Assembly: GCA_030524055.1 (NCBI GenBank)
Contig: JAUNHH010000003.1
Span: forward strand, 186,001-250,000
Reading direction: 5' to 3'
Source: Actinomycetaceae bacterium
GTDB taxonomy: Bacteria; Actinomycetota; Actinomycetes; Actinomycetales; Actinomycetaceae
DNA length: 64,000 nucleotides
The translations under genes and the position numbers were made by a program. Under the pieces are notes generated by a model. It searched no databases. It saw nothing but the letters and a program-made list of their open reading frames with translations, and had not been told where the DNA came from. Shown here piece after piece: positions 52,614-61,678 of this stretch. Numbering within the stretch: the first letter of the stretch is position 1; each line of letters begins with the position of its first letter.

Positions 52614-54462
52614 ATACGAGTCGATTGACTGGGCGTCGCTAGAACATGCCTATGGCCCCGCAGATGATCTTCCGCCTATTTTGATGGATCTGATGGATCC
52701 GGAAAAAGCAGAAGCCGCGATTGACCAATTGTGGATGGGGCCTTTCCATCAGGAAACGCTCTATACCTCTACAGGACCCGCTATGGCGATTGCGGCGCTG
52801 TTCTTGGCGCATGGGAAATGCCCAGCGCCGGAAAAACTTGGCGAACTTCTGGTCGCTTTTGCTGATACCACTGACATCTATAGCCCCTACGCCAACGACC
52901 CTGATGATGAGCTCCGCACCATTGTGACCTCCTGCCTGGAAGCAGTGGCTGATAGCGCCGAGTTTCTTCTGCCGTGTGTTTCTGGGGACGGTCCGGTAGC
53001 GTGGACAGCTGTTGCTTTACAGAAATACCACCCACGTAAGGAGAAAGAAGCAATCCCAGCGCTAATTCAGCGCTTCCAAGTGGGGGATGATGACATTGCT
53101 GCGTTATGCGGGTGGACACTTGGCTCTTCTGGGGTGACTCTACTTTCCGGGGTTCCCTCAGGTAGTCAGCGCGAAGCGATCTACCTTCTGGGGAGTGCTT
53201 TTAGTGGGCACTACCCGGCAGGAAAGGCCGCTGATCTGGCACACAACTTCGAGAATTGGGCACCCCTCTTAGCAAAAATCGCTGGCGGGGAACAGGAATT
53301 AGGGTCGTGGCTTGCTCGGGCTAATCCTGAAGCTGCCACCTATTTTCTTGAGGCGGCGCCTCCTAGTGATCGTGAGGTCCTGCGCGGCCTGACCCACGTG
53401 GCGCGTACTTCCAGGCGGTGGGGCCCACTCGCAGCCGAGGCTGTGGTGGCGCATGTGATGAATCCGCAGTGCTCTATTGACCCGGCTGATCTCATCCTCA
53501 ACCTGCGTCAGCTAGCTCCTGATGAGAGCGTTCGGGAGGCACTGATTGTTGCTGCGGGGCGCTGCGAGACTTCGGGCCCGTGGGGCGCGACGCGCGCGGA
53601 TTTGCGTGCAGATGTGGTGATGTCCCTTGTGGAAGCAGGGGATCCTCGGTGGGAGGACGTCCTTGAGAAATTTATTCGGGGAACCCACCCACATAAGTCC
53701 TACACGGCCGATACCAGCGTCTATTCAGCTACCTCCTTCCATTGGCTCTTCCATCAAGCAAATCCTCAGCCAAGTCGGCGGGTAGTGGCAGCAGTTGTTG
53801 ATGCCATTAGAGCCGGTGATGACAAAGTCCGTGAACTGCTATCACTGATCTCCGAGTGGCCGCGTGATATCTGTATTGACGTTATTCCACTTGCCCGGCA
53901 GCGTCTTCCAGAGGACCTTTTTCTATTGGCAGCGTTGGCCCGTTGGGACGATAAGGAAGGCCTGCCACTGATCGAAGAGAAACTCAAAGGCGTCGAGCTC
54001 AACGAATCTCAGCAACTAGCACTAAGTGTGCTACGTGGTGAAACTGATCCGATTGAGTTAGATATCCGTCGAAAGAATGCCTCCGGCCTCAGCGACATCA
54101 ATGAATTGTATACCACTGTTTTTAGCGAGAAAGACTGGGGAAACCTGCCAAGGTGGGAGGTACGCTCGCTGGTGACGTCTGCTGCCGAATACGTTGACCT
54201 GACGGGGCAGTGGCCCGGGAGAATTGACTACTTCATTGACCTGGTTCTTTTAGGGTGCACGCACGGTTATCCGTTGGAGTCGATTGCACTGGCCGAAAAG
54301 GCTCCCGTCCTCGCCCCTGAAATTCAACGGGAGGTTGCGGGCCTTTTGCGCGAGGAAATCGCTAAGGATCGGCGATTGCCGTCAATTGGTTTTGCTGCGG
54401 TTGATGACGAGATTTTCCTGTCCCGTGCCCGCGTCCTTCTTGCCCAGCTAGAAAACAATTAA
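52594..54462 (+). CDS. HEAT-like repeat protein, tandem paralogue 1
   Basis: 622 residues from the ATG at 52594, with TTGAGGAG upstream, inside the end of recX. The N-terminus YESIDWASLEHAYGPADDLPPILMDL matches the N-terminal pattern of large actinobacterial HEAT-repeat proteins of unknown function. The rest is alpha-helical in repeated helix pairs (e.g. EAIPALIQRF, DPADLILNLRQLAPDESVREALIVAA, DVVMSLVEAGDPRWEDVLEKFI). No signal peptide, transmembrane helix or catalytic motif is visible. Protein-protein interaction is the likely mode of action. Overlap with recX means its expression follows the SOS-controlled transcript unless it has its own promoter. Its last ~146 bases are essentially identical in all three paralogues. 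Confidence 0.75.
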   Translation: MTTLETKYESIDWASLEHAYGPADDLPPILMDLMDPEKAEAAIDQLWMGPFHQETLYTSTGPAMAIAALFLAHGKCPAPEKLGELLVAFADTTDIYSPYANDPDDELRTIVTSCLEAVADSAEFLLPCVSGDGPVAWTAVALQKYHPRKEKEAIPALIQRFQVGDDDIAALCGWTLGSSGVTLLSGVPSGSQREAIYLLGSAFSGHYPAGKAADLAHNFENWAPLLAKIAGGEQELGSWLARANPEAATYFLEAAPPSDREVLRGLTHVARTSRRWGPLAAEAVVAHVMNPQCSIDPADLILNLRQLAPDESVREALIVAAGRCETSGPWGATRADLRADVVMSLVEAGDPRWEDVLEKFIRGTHPHKSYTADTSVYSATSFHWLFHQANPQPSRRVVAAVVDAIRAGDDKVRELLSLISEWPRDICIDVIPLARQRLPEDLFLLAALARWDDKEGLPLIEEKLKGVELNESQQLALSVLRGETDPIELDIRRKNASGLSDINELYTTVFSEKDWGNLPRWEVRSLVTSAAEYVDLTGQWPGRIDYFIDLVLLGCTHGYPLESIALAEKAPVLAPEIQREVAGLLREEIAKDRRLPSIGFAAVDDEIFLSRARVLLAQLENN

Positions 54463-54474
54463 CGAGGGCGGGAT
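54461..54474 (+). repeat. Dispersed 14-mer, 12/14 match
   Basis: AACGAGGGCGGGAT, overlapping the stop codon of HEAT-like gene 1 and leading into gene 2. Confidence 0.6.
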
Positions 54475-54481
54475 GAGGCTG

Positions 54482-56344
54482 ATGCTGACAACAGGGACGA
54501 AATATGACTCTATTGACTGGGGCTCATTGAAACAAGGTTATGGGCCCGCTGATGATCTTCCGCCTATCTTGATGGATCTGACAGATCCAGAAAAAGCCGA
54601 AGGCGCTATAGAGCACTTATGGATGGGACCGTTCTACGAGAACACTCTCTACTCTTCGACCGGCCTTGTCATGGCAATTGCGGCGCGGTTCTTGGCACAG
54701 GGCAAATGCTCACGCCCAGAAGAACTGAGCACACTTCTCTTTGCCTTTGCTAATCTGGTGGAAATCTATAGTCAGGCTAGTGACGATCTTGATGACGAGA
54801 TGCGCGCTGTTGTTGCCTCGTGCCAGGTCGCATTGGCTGATAGTGCGGAGTTTCTTCTGCCCTGTGTGGGTGGGGATGGGCCAATAGCTCGGACAGCTAT
54901 TGGTTTCCAGAAATACCACCCGTGTAGGGCTGAGGAAGCAGTCCCGGCATTGCGTCAGCGGCTCCTTGCCAATGATGATGATATTGCCTTGTTCTGCGCG
55001 TGGATGCTTGGACATCTGGGAGTCGTTTTACCTGCTGGAGTTCCCGCAGACAGTACTCGTGAGGAGAGCTACCTTCTGGGGAGCGCCTTTGGTGGGCATT
55101 ACCCGGCAGAAAAGACGGTGGACCTGGCAAGAAACTGGGCGCTGTGGATCCCAATACTGGAGCTCCTTTCTGGGGACGAAGGAATAGGTGAATGGCTTGC
55201 CCGGGTCAATCCTCAAGCCGCCACATATTTTCTTGGGGCGGCTCTACCGCGGGACCGGACGATTTTTCATGGGCTGACCCTGGTGGCGCGCACTTCCAGA
55301 CAGTGGGGGCCAATGGCCGTTGAGGCGATCGTGACGCATGTGATGAATCCACAGTGCTGCATCGATCCAACGGATCTCATTGGAAGTCTGCGCCAACTGC
55401 TTCCAAATGAACGTGTGTGTGATGCCCTAATCGTCGCGGCGCAACGCTACGAAACCGCGGGGCCGTGGCCCATCCGGGCCGATGTGCGCGCATATGTAGT
55501 GATGTCCCTTGTGGAAGCAGGCGATCCTCGTTGGGAGGACGTCCTTGAGAAGTTTATCCGAGGAACCCACCCCCATAAGTCTTATACGGTTAATATCGGT
55601 CTCTCTTCAGTTCAGGCCTTCCACGGGCTCTTTCATCAGGTGAATCCTCAGCCAAGTCAGCGAATTGTGGCAGCAGCTATCGATGCCGTGACAGCTGGCG
55701 ATAAAAATGCCCGTGAACTGTTATTGCTGATTTCCCAGTGGCCGCGTGATATCTGTATTGACGCTATCCCTTTGGCGCGGCAGAGATTACCTGAGGATCT
55801 GCATATGCTGACCGTGTTGGCTCGTTGGGGGGATAAAGAAGGCCTGCCACTGATCGAAGAGAAACTCAAAGGCGTCGAGCTCAACGAATCTCAGCAACGA
55901 GCGTTGAGTGTGTTACGCGGCGACAGTGACTCGATCGACATAGATACCCGATGGAAGAATGCTTCTCGCCAGGGTGATGTCGATGAGCTGTATACCCATG
56001 TGTTTAGTGAAAAGGAAGGGGACCCCTTGCCAGCGTGGGAGGCACATTCGCTGCTGACGTCTGCCGCCGAATACGTTGACCTGACAGGGCGCTGGCCCGG
56101 GACTGCCGAGTATTTCATTGACTTGATTCGTTTAGGGTGCGCGAATGACCATCCCCTGGATGCTATTGCACTGGCCGAAAAGGCTCCCGTCCTCGCCCCT
56201 GAAATTCAACGGGAGGTTGCGGGCCTTTTGCGCGAGGAAATCGCTAAGGATCGGCGATTGCCGTCAATTGGTTTTGCTGCGGTTGATGACGAGATTTTCC
56301 TGTCCCGTGCCCGCGTCCTTCTTGCCCAGCTAGAAAACAATTAA
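54482..56344 (+). CDS. HEAT-like repeat protein, tandem paralogue 2
   Basis: 620 residues from the ATG at 54482; an in-frame ATG at 54473 is possible, but alignment with paralogue 3 (MLTTGTKYDSIDW) favours the later one. Same layout as paralogue 1: conserved N-terminus (YGPADDLPPILMDLTDPEKAE), variable early middle, conserved stretches around DPRWEDVLEKFIRGTHPHKSY and GLPLIEEKLKGVELNESQQ, and identical C-terminus. From 54283/56165 onwards genes 1 and 2 are identical for ~190 bases through their stops. The junction to the preceding gene is 19 bases, made of the dispersed repeat and GAGGCTG. Confidence 0.75.
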   Translation: MLTTGTKYDSIDWGSLKQGYGPADDLPPILMDLTDPEKAEGAIEHLWMGPFYENTLYSSTGLVMAIAARFLAQGKCSRPEELSTLLFAFANLVEIYSQASDDLDDEMRAVVASCQVALADSAEFLLPCVGGDGPIARTAIGFQKYHPCRAEEAVPALRQRLLANDDDIALFCAWMLGHLGVVLPAGVPADSTREESYLLGSAFGGHYPAEKTVDLARNWALWIPILELLSGDEGIGEWLARVNPQAATYFLGAALPRDRTIFHGLTLVARTSRQWGPMAVEAIVTHVMNPQCCIDPTDLIGSLRQLLPNERVCDALIVAAQRYETAGPWPIRADVRAYVVMSLVEAGDPRWEDVLEKFIRGTHPHKSYTVNIGLSSVQAFHGLFHQVNPQPSQRIVAAAIDAVTAGDKNARELLLLISQWPRDICIDAIPLARQRLPEDLHMLTVLARWGDKEGLPLIEEKLKGVELNESQQRALSVLRGDSDSIDIDTRWKNASRQGDVDELYTHVFSEKEGDPLPAWEAHSLLTSAAEYVDLTGRWPGTAEYFIDLIRLGCANDHPLDAIALAEKAPVLAPEIQREVAGLLREEIAKDRRLPSIGFAAVDDEIFLSRARVLLAQLENN

Positions 56345-56356
56345 CGAGGGCGGGGC
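56343..56356 (+). repeat. Dispersed 14-mer, 13/14 match
   Basis: AACGAGGGCGGGGC at the stop of HEAT-like gene 2; same place in the unit as at 54461 and 58231. Confidence 0.75.
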
Positions 56357-56363
56357 GAGGCTG

Positions 56364-58232
56364 ATGCTGACAACGGGGACGAAATATGACTCTATTGATT
56401 GGGCTGCTTTAGAACATGCTTATGGGCCCGCTGATGATCTTCCGCCTATTTTGATGGATCTGATGAATCCAGAAAAGGCGGAAGGGGCTATTGATCAGTT
56501 ATGTATGGGCCCTCTCCACCAGGAAACGCTCTATACCTCCACGGGTCCCGCTATGGCGATTGCGGCGCTTTTCCTGGCTGAAGGTAAGTGCCCGTTCCCA
56601 GAAGAACTCAGTGAACTTCTTGCCGTTTTTGCTGACCTGGTAGAAATCTACGTTCAGGACGATAGCGAACTAGAAGATGACGAAGAGACTATTGGGATCA
56701 TTGCCTCGTGTCAGGAAGCATTGGCTGATAGTGCGGAGTTTCTTCTGCCCTGCGCGGCCGGGGATGGGCCAATAGCTCGGACGGCTATCGCTTTCCAGAA
56801 ATACCACCCGCACAGGGAAAAAGTCATTCCAGTGTTAACACAGCGCCTTCTTGGCAGTAATGATGACAATGCCGTGTTGAGTGCCTGGATATTGGGATGC
56901 CTGGGTGGCGCTTTCCCTGCCAGCATTTCTGCTGAGAACTCGCTTTATGACCTTTATCTTTTGGGAAGAGCCTTTGGTGGGTACTGTCCCGCGGAAAACA
57001 CCGTGGGCCTCGCAAAAAACTGGCCAAATTGGGCGCCTTTGCTCGAGAAAATTGCCGGTGAAGATGGGGTGGGTGCATGGCTTGCCAGGGCCAATCCTGA
57101 AGCTGCCACCTATTTTCTTGAGGCTGCCCCACCGTGTGATCGTGAGGTCCTGCGCGGCCTGACCCATGTAGCGCGTACTTCCAGGCGGTGGGGTCCGGTG
57201 GCTGCTCGGGCGGTCGTTGCGCATGTGATGAATCCGCAGTGCTGCATTGACCCGGCTGATCTCATCCTCAACCTACGTCAACTAGCTCCTGATGAGAGCG
57301 TTCGGGAGGCACTTATTGTGGCTGCGGGGCGCTGCGAAACCGAAGGGCCCTGGGGCGCGACGCGCGCGGATTTGCGTGCGGACGTGGTGATGTCCCTTGT
57401 GGAAGCAGGGGATCCCCGCTGGGAGGACGTCCTTGAAAGCCTTATTCGAGGAACCCACCCACATAAGTCCTACATGGTGAGCACCAGTGAAACTGGCAGT
57501 ATGGGGATGTCAACGCCTTTTCACGAGGCAAATCCGCAGCCGAGTCGCCGAATTCTGAAGGCAGTTCTTAAGGTGGCGAAAAAGGGCAACAAAGAATCCA
57601 GTTCTCTTCTGTCTCTGATTTCCTGCTGGCCACCTGATTTCTGTGCGGAGGCTATTCCTCTTGCTCGCCAGTGTCTTCCGCAGGACCCGTTTATGATGAC
57701 AGTTTTGGCAAGGTGGGAGGACACAAAAAGTCTGCCTGTCATCAAAGAAATGCTGCGCGGCACCAAGCTCAGCGACTACCAGAAAACAGTGCTGAGGGTT
57801 CTCCGTGGCAAAGGTGACCGCAGCGAATTGCTACCGCCCCTATCCCGGAAAGAGCACACCACTGACGCCGATGAACTCCATGCCCTTGTGTTTACCGAGA
57901 AGAAGTGGGCGGATCTGCGGTCGTGGCAATTACAATCAGTCCTACGTTCTGCCCTTCAACTCATTAAAGTAACCGGGCAATGGCCGGGAAGTGGTCAACA
58001 AATGACTGACTTGATTCGTCTTGGGCTTGCGAATAGGTACCCGCTGGATGCTATTGCTTTGGCAGAAAAATCCCTCGCCCTCGACCCTGAAATTCAACGG
58101 GAGGTTGCGGGCCTTTTGCGCGAGGAAATCGCTAAGGATCGGCGATTGCCGTCAATTGGTTTTGCTGCGGTTGATGACGAGATTTTCCTGTCCCGTGCCC
58201 GCGTCCTTCTTGCCCAGTTAGAAAACAATTGA
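56364..58232 (+). CDS. HEAT-like repeat protein, tandem paralogue 3
   Basis: 622 residues. N-terminal half close to paralogue 1 in many segments (PEAATYFLEAAPPxDREVLRGLTHVARTSRRWGP), but residues ~375-560 are strongly diverged (ESSSLLSLISCWPPDFCAEAIPLARQCLPQDPF, KEHTTDADELHALVFTEKKW). The C-terminal ~47 residues return to identity with both others. This mosaic indicates gene conversion or unequal crossing-over. The stop TGA lies in a one-mismatch copy of the dispersed repeat. A strong hairpin 40 bases downstream ends the unit. Function unknown; the triplet probably acts as interaction scaffolds or as a diversified immunity-like set (inference). Confidence 0.75.
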   Translation: MLTTGTKYDSIDWAALEHAYGPADDLPPILMDLMNPEKAEGAIDQLCMGPLHQETLYTSTGPAMAIAALFLAEGKCPFPEELSELLAVFADLVEIYVQDDSELEDDEETIGIIASCQEALADSAEFLLPCAAGDGPIARTAIAFQKYHPHREKVIPVLTQRLLGSNDDNAVLSAWILGCLGGAFPASISAENSLYDLYLLGRAFGGYCPAENTVGLAKNWPNWAPLLEKIAGEDGVGAWLARANPEAATYFLEAAPPCDREVLRGLTHVARTSRRWGPVAARAVVAHVMNPQCCIDPADLILNLRQLAPDESVREALIVAAGRCETEGPWGATRADLRADVVMSLVEAGDPRWEDVLESLIRGTHPHKSYMVSTSETGSMGMSTPFHEANPQPSRRILKAVLKVAKKGNKESSSLLSLISCWPPDFCAEAIPLARQCLPQDPFMMTVLARWEDTKSLPVIKEMLRGTKLSDYQKTVLRVLRGKGDRSELLPPLSRKEHTTDADELHALVFTEKKWADLRSWQLQSVLRSALQLIKVTGQWPGSGQQMTDLIRLGLANRYPLDAIALAEKSLALDPEIQREVAGLLREEIAKDRRLPSIGFAAVDDEIFLSRARVLLAQLENN

Positions 58233-58244
58233 CGAGGACGGGGC
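58231..58244 (+). repeat. Dispersed 14-mer, 13/14 match
   Basis: AATTGACGAGGACGGGGC; the TGA is the stop codon of HEAT-like gene 3. Confidence 0.7.
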
Positions 58245-58271
58245 ACGGCCACAAGCGACTTGTCCTGAAAA

Positions 58272-58312
58272 GACTCGGGGGCTGGCGATTCTTCATCGCC
58301 AGCCCCCGAGTC
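58272..58312. terminator. Perfect 18-bp hairpin between convergent units
   Basis: 58272-58289 pairs with 58295-58312 without mismatch (stem starting GACTCGGGGGCTGGCGAT, 5-base loop). On the minus strand it is followed by CTTTTC, so it is a good terminator for the beta-helix gene; it also closes the HEAT-like unit. Confidence 0.88.
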
Positions 58313-58321
58313 ATAGCGCTT

Positions 58322-60760
58322 CTACCGCTGTGCTCCACTATTGACTTGCGCCTCGTCATTCATATCGATGCGCGCTTGGCCCACACCAGGTAGATTCCCT
58401 GAATGCTTACGCACCATGTCTTTATATTGTGAGCCGTGGACCGTATTGTTCTTAATGGTCAACGCATTAATATCGCCAATAATGCGTTGATTCCCATGAC
58501 GGCCTTTAGAGACTTCGGCGCCAATATAAAAGACAGGGGCTTGTGGGTCACCAGGGGTAAAGACATTATTCTCAATGGTGACCTGAGAGAGATCCCCGAA
58601 GCCGCCATTGAAATTCACCAACTCGCCATTTGTTGGCGCAGCAGGCTGGGTAGACATATAGGCTGCACCATTCGTCCCGCGTACTCCGGAAGCACTGGAG
58701 GTGGAGTCCCATACGGATTCAATGCCCACCATTGCCTTGCGGGCACGGCCAGACACGTCATTGCCTTTAAAGGTAGTGGCATCAGAATCTGTGCCCACAT
58801 ATAGGACCCACCCGGGTTCAGAATCGCCTGACACAGTGACTGTATTGCCTTCGAAAGTATTGGAATCAGAATCCTGGTAGGCCTGCAATAAACCCTGCCC
58901 AGTGGCGCGCTGAGAACGCACAGTATTCTTTCGAATCAGATTCTCATCCGAGTTATAGGCCACGTGCACCGAGGAGGAACGCGAATCAATAAAGGTATTG
59001 CCTTCAACCACATTCCGATGCGTATTATTCTGCATGGAAATGGAACGGGTATTCTTCTGAACCTGATTGCCAGAAACTAAAGAATCTGACACCCCAGAGA
59101 AAGAAATCCCGTAATAGCCGCCGCTGACCTCATTATTCGCAATAGTGACATGCGACAGAGTGTGGACATTCGCTGGGACAGTGCCATGGCTTGTGTACTG
59201 ATCCCAAATGGGGCTCGATGAGTTCTTTACCTGCGATAAATCAAGGGCCGCTGAGACAGTAATTGACTCGACCAACCCCTTATTTTCAAAGCCACCATCG
59301 ACATTATCGACAGTGCAGCCTTCAATGACAATATCCGAGGCGTCACCGCGGGAGGCGTAAATCCCGAAACCGCGATAGGTAACGTTAAAGAGATCGACAT
59401 CGGAAACCACTAAACGCGACACCGATTCAGCAATCAATCCACGAGTATAAGGGGAATCGGCGAGGTCAATATCAACATTCGCCACCACTTTATCCGCTGA
59501 ATTTGCCTCGACGACAAAGACAGTGGCGGGATCCGAATGTGAACCGCCGGGAATAGCGACATCAAGTTTCGCATCCGACCCGTCAAAGAAGGGAATATTC
59601 TTCGAGATAAAGAGAGTCTCATTCACTGGGTAGGTCTGGCCAGCGGTAAGGCGCACCCCCAGATTCTTTTTCCGCGCGACTTTCAGTGCTTCTTGAATAG
59701 GGGAGGCCGCTTGACCTTCCCAGGCAATGGTGGGAACTTCAGTGTCAAAAGTGGCGCCATACTGCGTGCCAGCAATGGAAATGGTGTAGTCAGCATCGGC
59801 TGCCCCCCGCTCAAAATGCACATGGGACCCGCCAGAGGAGAGCACAACATTGTCCGGCGCCCCCTTCAGTTGAGTGGCCTCCTTCAAAGTTGCCACAACA
59901 GGTAACGCTCCGGAGGTGCGTGCAGAGCGCAGATTTTCTCGATCCACAAACTCATCCAGACTTGGTGCAGCAACCACACTAGGAATGCCGCGCGCCCCAT
60001 GGGAGTCATTGCGGGGAGTGGGGCCGGGTTGTGAATCAGTGGCAGAAAGTGCCTGGCCTTCGCCGGGTGTGGCGGCGGGGGCTTCATTCTTTGGTTGGCC
60101 GTTGGGTGAGGCACCTGCTTCGGCGGGTGCGCCGGGCTGGGCGGGCGCAGGGGTCGCAGGGTTCTGAGCAGGCGGAGGCCCTCCCGCAGGTGTTGCAGGG
60201 GCACCCTGATCACTGCCAGTTGCCGCACTGCCAGAAGCGTTGGCGCTACCAGTAGCGCCCTCAGCATTTCCAGAACCTGTCTGAGTGCCAGCGTGCGACG
60301 TCGCTGGGGGAGTGTGATGTAGTGGTGAGGCGGCGCTCGGCGGATTCGGTGTGCTCGCGCGTCCAGTGGTGGCCTGCTCAGATGGAGTGGGCCCATCACT
60401 TAAATGAGACGGATCTTCGGCCGCATGAGGCGCTCGCGCCGCTGGTGCCTGACGCCCAGACTGAGCCTTGCTTTTGGCACCTGGAGTGCGATTGCCAGAA
60501 GCAGGTGCGGTGGATTCCACAGAGGAGGCTTCATCACGGAAAGGGGCAGCAGAGGAACTGACGCCAGCGCCGGAAGGAGCCGCATTCCCAGATGGCGCCA
60601 TGTCAGCTGGGTTCGTTGGCGCACAGGCTGACAAAGTTAAGGCAAGTGGAGCGAGGAGGAGAAAAGGAGAACGACGAAGAGAACTGCTGGCATGTGCACC
60701 GTGGTGCTGGCTATTTGAAGTGATAAAAGTAGAGCGGGTCTGGCGGGAGAGATGCGGCAC
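58322..60760 (-). CDS. Lipoprotein with Pro/Ala-rich stalk and right-handed beta-helix domain
   Basis: 812 residues. Signal and lipobox LTLSAC (Cys46) predict a surface lipoprotein. Residues ~50-265 are a low-complexity Ala/Pro/Ser/Gly stalk. The C-terminal ~500 residues show parallel beta-helix (PbH1) rungs with repeated N-x-V, e.g. HVTIANNEVSGGYYGISFSGVSDSLVSGNQV, HRNVVEGNTFIDS, DENLIRKNTV, SNTFEGNTV. Such domains occur in pectate and alginate lyases, mannuronan epimerases and NosD-like proteins. Catalytic residues cannot be assigned. A carbohydrate-active role on extracellular glycans is plausible and could concern the glucuronate-containing product suggested by the locus at 1-12 kb (speculative). 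Confidence 0.8.
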   Translation of the reverse strand: MPHLSRQTRSTFITSNSQHHGAHASSSLRRSPFLLLAPLALTLSACAPTNPADMAPSGNAAPSGAGVSSSAAPFRDEASSVESTAPASGNRTPGAKSKAQSGRQAPAARAPHAAEDPSHLSDGPTPSEQATTGRASTPNPPSAASPLHHTPPATSHAGTQTGSGNAEGATGSANASGSAATGSDQGAPATPAGGPPPAQNPATPAPAQPGAPAEAGASPNGQPKNEAPAATPGEGQALSATDSQPGPTPRNDSHGARGIPSVVAAPSLDEFVDRENLRSARTSGALPVVATLKEATQLKGAPDNVVLSSGGSHVHFERGAADADYTISIAGTQYGATFDTEVPTIAWEGQAASPIQEALKVARKKNLGVRLTAGQTYPVNETLFISKNIPFFDGSDAKLDVAIPGGSHSDPATVFVVEANSADKVVANVDIDLADSPYTRGLIAESVSRLVVSDVDLFNVTYRGFGIYASRGDASDIVIEGCTVDNVDGGFENKGLVESITVSAALDLSQVKNSSSPIWDQYTSHGTVPANVHTLSHVTIANNEVSGGYYGISFSGVSDSLVSGNQVQKNTRSISMQNNTHRNVVEGNTFIDSRSSSVHVAYNSDENLIRKNTVRSQRATGQGLLQAYQDSDSNTFEGNTVTVSGDSEPGWVLYVGTDSDATTFKGNDVSGRARKAMVGIESVWDSTSSASGVRGTNGAAYMSTQPAAPTNGELVNFNGGFGDLSQVTIENNVFTPGDPQAPVFYIGAEVSKGRHGNQRIIGDINALTIKNNTVHGSQYKDMVRKHSGNLPGVGQARIDMNDEAQVNSGAQR

Positions 60761-61126
60761 GAGAAAACTCCGTCGTCAGGAAGTGAAATGAGAATCTATG
60801 AGGGCGGACCACAGCAGTGTACAAGAAGTGAATCTGAAAAATCAGCCCTCCTTAACGAGGTTGGGAAGGATGAGGTTAATGTCTATTAAAGCGCCCAGAG
60901 TCTATTTGAGCGATATGAACCGATAAAATTCATTGCCTCTACTTTGGTAAACTCACCATTGCTATTTCTAGCTCCGTATAAATCCTTAACACTCGTGCTG
61001 TCTATGTGAGATACGTTAGTAAGGAACCCTGTTTTCCTTTATATCTCTACAGTGTGTCCTCTATTTTCCCAGTTCAGGGGTGAATCCGGTTGGATTTTCA
61101 CGCAGAGAGCATCCTACCCTTACTGC
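60761..61126. other. 366-base AT-rich gap without a gene
   Basis: Noticeably richer in A and T than the rest of the window. It must hold the promoter of the minus-strand beta-helix gene and that of cinA. I find no convincing coding sequence, tRNA or clear terminator. A decayed piece of the dispersed repeat may be at 60798-60808. The composition suggests imported or degenerated DNA. Confidence 0.5.
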
Positions 61127-61642
61127 ATGACCATGATCGAGCAGGAAGTCGTTGCTCGGCTCCAGGCAGCAGGACTGAGCATTGCCACGGCCGAATCGCT
61201 GACAGGTGGGGCCCTGTGTGCCCGACTTGTTGATATTCCTGGCGCCTCACTTGTCGTGCGCGGAGGTGTGTGCACCTATGCCACAGACCTCAAACGCAGC
61301 ATGCTTAATGTCGATACTCACCTATTAGTACAGGTTGGGCCCGTCCATCGTGATGTTGCTATTGCTATGGCTCGCGGGGCACATAAACTTTTCTGCGCCG
61401 ATATTGCTGTAGCCACAACTGGTGTCGCCGGCCCCGGTCCTGCCGATGGACACCCTGCAGGAACCGCCCATATTGCTGTCTTTTTAGACGCGACTCATTT
61501 AGGTTCCGAGCCGACTCCGCCCATTGAACTCCATCGAGAACTTCATATTGAGGGAAACCGCGATGAGGTCCGTCGGAAAGTCGCGGACTCCGCCCTCGAA
61601 TTGGTGATCGACGCACTGAATCGCCGTCACCCGCGGCATTAG
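61127..61642 (+). CDS. cinA: CinA C-terminal-domain protein, NMN amidohydrolase type
   Basis: 171 residues from the ATG at 61127; the open reading extends to 61052 but without family likeness. ATAESLTGGALCARLVDIPGAS carries the catalytic Ser/Thr region of PncC-type nicotinamide-nucleotide amidases, and ATTGVAGPGPADGHPAGTAHIAV is the second conserved block. It lacks the N-terminal COG1058 domain, as usual in actinobacteria. It deamidates NMN in pyridine-nucleotide salvage. In related genomes this gene lies between pgsA and clgR; here it is displaced ~14 kb downstream, evidence of local rearrangement. Confidence 0.9.
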   Translation: MTMIEQEVVARLQAAGLSIATAESLTGGALCARLVDIPGASLVVRGGVCTYATDLKRSMLNVDTHLLVQVGPVHRDVAIAMARGAHKLFCADIAVATTGVAGPGPADGHPAGTAHIAVFLDATHLGSEPTPPIELHRELHIEGNRDEVRRKVADSALELVIDALNRRHPRH

Positions 61643-61678
61643 TCAGCCGCCTTGGACGATGGCCACTAGACTCCTGTT

